DNA of 64,000 bases from Pogonophryne albipinna. Its lineage: Eukaryota > Chordata > Actinopteri > Perciformes > Artedidraconidae. The notes under the pieces are model-generated. The model was given only the letters and a program-made list of their open reading frames with translations. It searched no databases and was not told the DNA's origin. Position 1 is the stretch's first letter. Every line of letters starts with the position of its first letter. Where the stretch lies: NCBI GenBank assembly GCA_028583405.1, contig CM053258.1, positions 6,925,207 through 6,989,206 of the forward strand, in the 5' to 3' direction. Shown here piece after piece: positions 59,501 through 64,000 of the stretch. The translations under genes were made by a program, and so were the position numbers.

Positions 59501-62075
59501 GTGAAACATACTTATTGGATTTTCTAAGAGCCCAATGTGACGTCTATGTTTTTTGTTCCACCAACAGCCCGATTAACAATCAATATAACATCATGTAAGA
59601 CAAGCAGGAGGAGGAGGGAGTGGAACCTTGGGCATTTTTACGTTATCAAAATAGTTGCTGTTTCTACATTTATTAGTCAACTAATCATACGTTGTAAATG
59701 AGTCTTCTCATTATTTAAACAAGGTTCAGTTCTTGTGTTTAAGATTAGGGGCTTCATTTGATCATTCATTGCTACATTTGACTGCAATGACTCCTTTACC
59801 CAGAATGTCAACAATAGAGATCAGTAAATTAAGGACTGGGTCAAGGTGGCCCAGTCCTTAAATGTAACGTCAGGGGATCGACACATTTTTTGCGATTAAT
59901 TCTGAAGAGAACATAAATATCTGTACCAAATGTCATGATAGTTTATCCAATAATTATCTGTAGAAATGTTGTTTAAAGCCCCACATGGTGGCACGGGAAG
60001 CACAATTAGAGGATTACAAAAATCTGTAGGGTTTAGAAGCAAATTCTGTACAAAACTGTCATGGTAATAAATCTCGATATTTCTGTGTGAATGAAAGTGT
60101 TGGAACGCCTGACCTCCGTTACTAGAACGAAGCTGCTCATTCGGCTAAAAAGTTCTTAATGTAATTTGTTAGCCTGGTTGAGACGCCAAATGAAAGAAGA
60201 CTTACTTTAACATACTGTAAAATATCCCACTGATGCCTTCTGTCTACTCCTGAGTAACTCCTGGTGTGTGTGTGTGTGTGTGTTTCATGTTACCAGGGTT
60301 GTGGCTCTGTGGTGAGCGTGTCTCGCAGCGCAGGAGCTCTGTCCTATCGCTCCACTGAAGACTCCTCCCTGCCGGAGCTCCTGCTGGGTCTGCTCTACAA
60401 CTCTGCCACGGGACAGTTATCTGCTGAGGTCGTCCAGGGAAGCCACTTCAAAACCCCGGCGTCGGAAAAACCCGTCAGTGCGTACAAAAGCTTCCACGTT
60501 AAACCTTTTACTCTGTGACTTCCTTTCTTTAAAATGTAATGTTGCTTCCCCAAAGTGTGCAGATCACACTCAGCAATTGTTTGGCAAAACAGATGGGCAA
60601 GGCTCCCAGCAGCATGTTAAAAAAAACAAATTACCACCATTACATTTTGTAATGTTTCCTGGCAACAACAACTGCTTTTTAAGAACCAAAGTGCTTAAAG
60701 CCATAATGCTGAAACAATCGCTGTGTGTCAGAGTTCCCATGAAGCTGACCTTGTGGTGTATATCGATCTTTAAACTGTTTCCTCTCTTTCTTCCTTCTAA
60801 CTGTGTGTGCCGTGGTGTGTGTGCCACAGACGGTCTGTTCTGTTGTGTTAAACACTTTGTTGGGGGGCAGCTTTATGTCATGAGAGGTAAGTCAGCAGTG
60901 AATGACTTGTAGTTAGACATCATGGTTAGACATATGTGAACGGTATATGTTCAGGTTTTGTTCTAAAAAGGTTTAAGGACTTGAAAACTGTCCACAGTGA
61001 AATATGTTGATACATAGGACACTCATTTTGAAAGGAAAAGTATGTGGATTTGTTTAAAATGTTACTGTTAATGCTGTAAGCACCACAATAGAAATGGAAA
61101 AGACAGAGATATCTAAACAATCTGGCAAATAAAGTTAACTCTGTCTTCATAGGTACCAACATGGGTAATTGATAAATATATTTGTTTAAACCGACTCTTA
61201 AAAAAACAAAAAACATTATGTTAATGTACAATCACTGACTTTTGATTATAGCAGGGCTTTTCAAAGTATGAGACCTCCCCTCAGGCAAAGCTTGGACAAA
61301 GAAACCTCCTCACCCATCCAGAGCTTACTTCTTAACTACATTTATGGTTGCCTATGGGACCATGACTATGTTATTGAACCCTTTACATACTCAGCAATTG
61401 AGGCAAAACAGCCTAATATTGCTGTTTGAATGATCTCTACACTACATGTCATACAAAAGGTAATTTACTAGTTTCTGATCCTTGGAAGGTGGGAGAAACT
61501 TCCCCAAAACGGATCTATCTCTGGGTTATCTCTTAAACCTAATCACATTTAGGGTAATTTCAATTATTTTTGGATAGTTAATGTAATATTTTTGCTTCTC
61601 GGACTCTGTCTGGAGACCCCTGGGGAGACCTGTCTTACACTTTGAAAACTCTCGAGTAAATCACCAGATATTAAATCAATATTTAAACCCTCTGCCTCCG
61701 TTTGTTGCAGTACTGATATCCCTCCACTGGATGGCTCTCTCTGCCCGCTCTCTTTCAGACACCTACGTGAAGCTGACCATGCTGGACTCCAAGGGGAAGG
61801 AGATGTCCAAGTGTAAGACTGCCGTGTGCCGCGGGCAGCCCAACCCCACCTACAAGGAGACCTTCCTGTTCCAGGTGGCGCTCTTCCAGCTGTCCGAGGT
61901 GTCTCTGGTGCTGTCGGTGTTCTGCCGGCGGAGCAGCATGAGGCCCAGGGAGCGGCTGGGCTGCGTCTCCCTGGGCCTCAACAGCACCAGCGAGGACCAG
62001 CAGGCCCACTGGACAGAGATGAAGGAGGCGGAGGGGCAGCAGGTCTGCCATTGGCACACACTGACCAACACATAG
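45240..62075 (+). CDS. syt14: Synaptotagmin-14-type gene, membrane-anchored form (8 exons, 512 aa)
   Basis: Synaptotagmin-14/16 proteins are tandem-C2 membrane-trafficking proteins. Exons 45240-45252, 48342-48389, 52338-52484, 55375-55512, 57265-57521, 58891-59328, 60297-60477 and 61759-62075 total 1,539 nt with agreeing phases. The N-terminus MAIDGGGRNCGVHELICARK is followed by VSPE and a membrane segment at about residues 24-47. It matches human SYT14 (remembered start MAIEGGERTCGVHELIC). Then come a Ser/Glu-rich linker with GYSSEAS and PPPYQDE, C2A (KYGTLDV to LPV) and C2B (LLLGLLYNSATGQLSAEV to HWTEMKE). The usual calcium-binding Asp residues of the C2 loops are absent, as in SYT14, so calcium-independent action is likely. 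C2B details (NTYVKLT, SLGLNS) favour syt14 over syt16, but its divergence suggests a fast-evolving teleost duplicate; syt16 is the alternative. Confidence 0.88.
45253..48341. other. syt14 intron 1
   Basis: No exon is seen. It holds a GT microsatellite at about 47,469-47,502 and a repeat fragment at 47,765-47,990 starting TTTAAAGAGGCCCTTTATGCTCATTTTC, a common fish MITE-like sequence. Confidence 0.6.
47469..47502. repeat. (GT)n microsatellite
   Basis: GT dinucleotide run of about 34 bp. Confidence 0.9.
48342..48389 (+). CDS. syt14: syt14 exon 2 (Cys-rich pre-membrane segment)
   Basis: Acceptor TCTCTCCCAG and donor AAAG|GTAAAG bound GGGRNCGVHELICARK, with both cysteines of the family conserved. 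Phase 1 in and out. Confidence 0.9.
48390..52337. other. syt14 intron 2
   Basis: No supported exon is seen. An AT-rich stretch with TCAAAGTCAACTTTAATGTC near 48,890 resembles a dispersed fish repeat. The rest is unremarkable. Confidence 0.5.
52338..52484 (+). CDS. syt14: syt14 exon 3 (membrane segment)
   Basis: It encodes VSPELLGVLSSITAF and a hydrophobic run to FFLYLSNKL, a single membrane span, then SPDDLSHLNG. Donor CCAG|GTACTC. Phase 1 in and out. Confidence 0.9.
52485..54303. other. syt14 intron 3 and presumed internal promoter region
   Basis: No further exon is seen. The 1-2 hundred bases before 54,304 should hold the promoter and 5' UTR of the alternative form. An unidentified GC-richer stretch lies at 53,480-53,780. 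Confidence 0.5.
54304..55147 (+). CDS. syt14: syt14 alternative first coding exon (no membrane segment)
   Basis: This has 281 open codons from ATG 54,304 to the donor AAAG|GTTAGA, leaving in phase 1 like exon 3, so it joins in frame to 55,375. An in-frame TGA at 54,298-54,300, directly before the GAG preceding the ATG, means it cannot serve as an internal exon of the membrane form. It must start its own transcript or at least its own reading frame. It begins MAFFKSFQQNLPTVNISSLL with a possibly amphipathic DLATAVSDATYAVSDQVTTI segment. An extremely charged Glu/Lys tail with poly-Lys runs (e.g. 55,010-55,060) follows. Joined to the common exons it gives 724 residues. The mammalian relative SYT16 (Strep14) also lacks a membrane segment. 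Confidence 0.75.
55375..55512 (+). CDS. syt14: syt14 common exon 4
   Basis: Acceptor TTCTGTCCAG and donor CGAG|GTGAGA. It encodes EGVLSGSEEEKGPED and ends QGGYSSEASSGR, matching the GYSSEAS block of SYT14. Phase 1 in and out. Confidence 0.9.
55576..56700. mobile_element. 1.1-kb non-autonomous hAT element in a syt14 intron
   Basis: The element spans 55,584-56,692, starts CAGGGTTGGGAGGGTTAC and ends GTTACAACCCAACCCTG, and is flanked by TATGTCAC on both sides. The ends are rich in AGTAATC/GATTACT motifs. No transposase frame; the ORFs at 56,028-56,345 have no recognisable product. Confidence 0.87.
56701..57261. other. syt14 intron remainder
   Basis: AT-rich sequence with no feature seen before the acceptor at 57,261-57,264. 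Confidence 0.5.
57265..57521 (+). CDS. syt14: syt14 common exon 5 (linker)
   Basis: It encodes NSIQRIKKNSSLGEPRPPPY with QDEG, an Arg/Ser-rich stretch, and EEDIPSDSTAVLGPE, matching the SYT14 linker (PPPYQD, DVPSDSTAVLSPE). The acceptor is an AAGCAG tandem site, so an alternative start at 57,262 would add one Ala. Phase 1 in, phase 0 out. Confidence 0.9.
57545..58040 (+). repeat. MITE family 'M2', copy in a syt14 intron
   Basis: It starts AAAGGTCACCTATTGTG and ends ATGAGGACCTTTAA. It is the same family as 42,217-42,735 in opposite orientation. Non-coding. Confidence 0.75.
58041..58890. other. syt14 intron before the C2A exon
   Basis: No feature is seen. The upstream part of the open frame from 58,804 is intron read-through before the acceptor at 58,890. 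Confidence 0.6.
58891..59328 (+). CDS. syt14: syt14 common exon 6 (C2A domain)
   Basis: It encodes DGSGPHLP, KYGTLDVAFEYDSGEQWLAV, ATDIPALKQTG, WQVHLVLLPTKKQRAKTGVQ, GPCPIFTETFKF, AVRFRLYSIRRMKKEKVLGE and FYLTKLNLQGK. The whole C2A domain sits in one exon. Acceptor ATTCGCTCAG and donor ACG|GTGAGA. Phase 0 at both ends. Confidence 0.93.
59329..60296. other. syt14 intron after C2A
   Basis: No exon is seen. A fragment at about 59,925-60,010 (ATGTCATGATAGTTTATCCAATAATT then CCCCACATGGTGG) belongs to a common fish repeat. A short GT tract (60,264-60,283) lies close to the acceptor. Confidence 0.5.
60297..60477 (+). CDS. syt14: syt14 common exon 7 (start of C2B)
   Basis: It encodes GCGSVVSVSRS and LPELLLGLLYNSATGQLSAE, then VVQGSHFK and EKPV. 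The donor is the weaker GTCA|GTGCGT; SYT14 homology (PNTYVKL across the junction) fixes it. Phase 0 in, phase 1 out. Confidence 0.88.
60830..60886 (+). CDS. syt14: Candidate 57-nt cassette exon in the C2B domain
   Basis: A strong pyrimidine tract (TTTCCTCTCTTTCTTCCTTC, about 60,778-60,797) and CCACAG precede the segment, and GAG|GTAAGT follows. Entered in the phase left by exon 7 it is open and adds 19 residues (NGLFCCVKHFVGGQLYVMR), then rejoins the last exon in frame with Asn changed to Asp at the junction. It would fall between the first and second strands of C2B. I know of no such exon in SYT14, so it is a prediction; the signals could be chance. Confidence 0.4.
61252..61654. mobile_element. 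Probable hAT-like MITE
   Basis: CAGGGCTTTTCAAAGTATGAGAC at the left and the inverted form (GAGACCTGTCTTACACTTTGAAAACT) at the right are diverged inverted ends. No target duplication could be identified. Confidence 0.5.
61759..62075 (+). CDS. syt14: syt14 last exon (C2B)
   Basis: Acceptor CTCTTTCAG. It encodes NTYVKLTMLDSKGKEMSKCK, then RGQPNPTYKETFLFQVALFQ, SVFCRR, LGLNSTSED and HWTEMKEAEGQQVCHWHTL, then TAG. It corresponds to the C-terminal two thirds of C2B and the WHxL tail of SYT14/16. Confidence 0.93.
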
Positions 62076-63620
62076 GGGGCGGAAGATTCGAGAAGACTGA
62101 GATTTTACAACATTCCCAGAGTTTCAAGGGGGGGTAGCAGAAGCACCAGGAGGGATGTGTGTGTGCTGCGTACAGGTGTGTAGGGTTTCACTGCCAGAGA
62201 CTGCATGAATACCCTTTAATCTGCCACAGACTTTTATTGGCGGAGGTGGAAGCTTCAGCGCCAGCCTTTTATTGACAGAGAAAAATGCAGAGGCAGGCAG
62301 ACTGAGAATGAATGACATTATCATTACTGAACTTAAAAGAAGGAGTGGTTTTTTTCAGTAATTCTGCCTACAGCAAGGTCTGCATGTAACTGTTTACAGG
62401 ACACATTTTTCTGTCTCTGAATCTTGGACCAAAGAGCTCGGTCCATGACTAGCAGACTCCTCCCTGTCTCTTGTTCTTCTTCTCTGGATTTAAGCTGCCA
62501 CCAGCATACCAGACATTTCTCTATCAGTCATAGCCATTGACAAAAGAGAAGGCAACAAAAAGACTGTTACAAAAGGGCCTACAACATGCTGCAACTATGC
62601 TTAGTACAGATTGTTTACATGCACATGACATTATGCAAGATCCATTTATCATTTCCCCTCTTTTATGTTTTTGGATTATCAGTCAAATGGTTTACTAGAT
62701 TGATGTGTCTCTCTGGGGTTTGTGCTACAAAAAGACACTTTATTATTTGATTTATTTTGGTGTTGCATAACTCGCTACACTATGCATCCAACTCCACTTT
62801 AAGCTGGAGTGAAATTCTGTCTTCCGCTCGCTGAGTCTCTTTCAGAATTGGACACAGCCCTGCATGCCACTGTATCAAAGAGCAGCTTCCTTTCCTGTGT
62901 AGTACAGATTGAGCCTGTTTCACCATTCAGCCTTCTGACAACTCAGCCATGTTCATTCATGTAGAAACATGGTGCTTCCCGCTGAGGAGGGATATGCAAA
63001 AGCCTGCGCAGTCCAATAAACCGGGCTGCTTCTCTGCCGCTGACAGCAGTGAAGTGAGCTGGAGTGGCAGAATGAAATTACATTAAAAAGGAACATTTTC
63101 TGATTACAAAGGAATAGGAGAAGGATAATTAAATAAAGGCGGAAATAAATTAAAACATTGTGCAGGAGTGTGAGGAATCTGGTTTTACATGCATCTGGAA
63201 CAAAGCCAATTTCATTAGCTATGAGTCAGAAAATCCCCCCAAAAACATCAGTGCAGACTCCACAGCCACACCCCGAGTTTCAGGCTGAAGCATGAAGCCC
63301 TCCCTCTTCTCTCCTCTGGCTGAAGCTGAGGGGTGTGGGATGCATTTTTCTCGTCTCAGTGATGTCAGACCTGACCCCGTCCTCTGGGTTCGGGGCCCTG
63401 CAGCTACACTTCCCTCTGATAGTTCCTGCAGAGCCACATTTTCAATTAAATTCATTCTAAGATACACACCAGATGTGTAGCATTCCTGAGAGATAAACAA
63501 ATGGCTTTTGATTGCAGAGATGGGAATCACAGCCACTGGAGTGTTTTCATTAGAATGGCATTTTGTTCTAAGCACAATTTGTACGTTACCAGCATTTACA
63601 ACCCTTTAGTTCCACTTTTT
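62076..63620 (+). other. syt14 3' UTR and downstream flank
   Basis: AATAAA occurs at about 63,015 (CCAATAAACC) and again near 63,131 and 63,143; any of these could end the transcript. No further coding exon is seen. Confidence 0.45.
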
Positions 63621-63624
63621 GGGA

Positions 63625-63775
63625 AACGACTGACCAATCTCATGCCAGTATGATAAATATGAAGCTTCTAGTTTGCTTACAGACAGCAGCTGGGTAATTT
63701 AGCATTAAGTCAACTATGGAAGCCCATTTCTGCCCAAAAAATACTTAAAAAATTATGAGATAGCTTCTTAAAATG
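63625..63775. repeat. Interspersed repeat family 'R1', copy 4
   Basis: AATATGAAGCTTCTAG, CAGCAGCTGGGTAATTTAGCATTAAG and AAGCCCATTTCTGCC follow the same block order as the copy at 7,611. It is more diverged. Confidence 0.45.
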
Positions 63776-64000
63776 ACTTATCTCAGTAGCTATAAGCTAG
63801 GCAGTTTCATTTTTACTACCCAGACCAGACAGTGGTATCAATCCTTTCATCAAAGAAACTGGGGGGATTTAAACATTACCAAAAACTCAAGATTCCCTCA
63901 TCCTATCTTTAGGACATATCAAATACTCAACGTGCAGGAGTGTGTTTTGTAAAAGTTAAGAAAAGAACGAGGCTATACATCAGATACTGTTTTAACAATG

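Larger units (their letters stand above)
60478..61758. other. syt14 intron 7 with a possible cassette exon and a hAT-like repeat
   Basis: It contains the 57-nt candidate exon at 60,830-60,886 and an inverted-terminus element at 61,252-61,654. The rest is unremarkable. Confidence 0.55.

Overview
This is a window of a vertebrate nuclear genome, almost certainly a teleost fish. It has intron-split genes with consensus GT/AG junctions, very long CA microsatellites, an L2-type LINE, and many short transposons of the kind common in fish. All identifications rest on reading the sequence and on remembered protein families; no search was run.

Layout. (1) 1-19 kb, minus strand: exons I assign to begain, the gene for a synaptic coiled-coil scaffold. 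The exon at 1272-1433 is recognised with good confidence. Three upstream exons (15.8, 16.2 and 18.6-19.0 kb) have matching splice phases and probably encode a long N-terminal isoform. (2) 12.0-14.0 kb: a young LTR retrotransposon sits inside an older TTAA-flanked MITE. Its LTRs are nearly identical, it has a 5-bp target duplication, and it has a Leu-tRNA-type primer site. Its only ORF carries a stretch that resembles the host gene prkrip1, so it looks like a captured cellular gene. (3) 19.2-39.9 kb: gene-poor and transposon-rich. It holds a dead L2-type LINE (20.8-24.5 kb), several hAT-type elements with readable 8-bp target duplications, two CA tracts of about 200 bp, and a decayed minus-strand locus at 31.6-35.2 kb with fragments of a retroviral-type integrase and of a Ulp1-like cysteine peptidase. 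(4) 39.97-44.38 kb, minus strand: a complete six-exon cytosolic 5'-nucleotidase I gene (nt5c1b-like, 361 residues). (5) 45.24-62.08 kb, plus strand: a complete synaptotagmin-14-type gene. Eight exons give a 512-residue membrane-anchored form. A separate first coding exon at 54.3 kb would give a 724-residue form without the membrane segment. A possible 57-nt cassette exon lies in the C2B domain.

The two complete genes stand head to head with start codons about 0.86 kb apart, so they probably share a promoter region. begain and the synaptotagmin are both neuronal or trafficking genes by family; nothing in the sequence shows that they work together.

The observations I rate highest are the LTR element carrying a prkrip1-like ORF, the empty-site proof of its insertion, the integrase/Ulp1 fossil, and the two-promoter and cassette-exon structure of the synaptotagmin gene.
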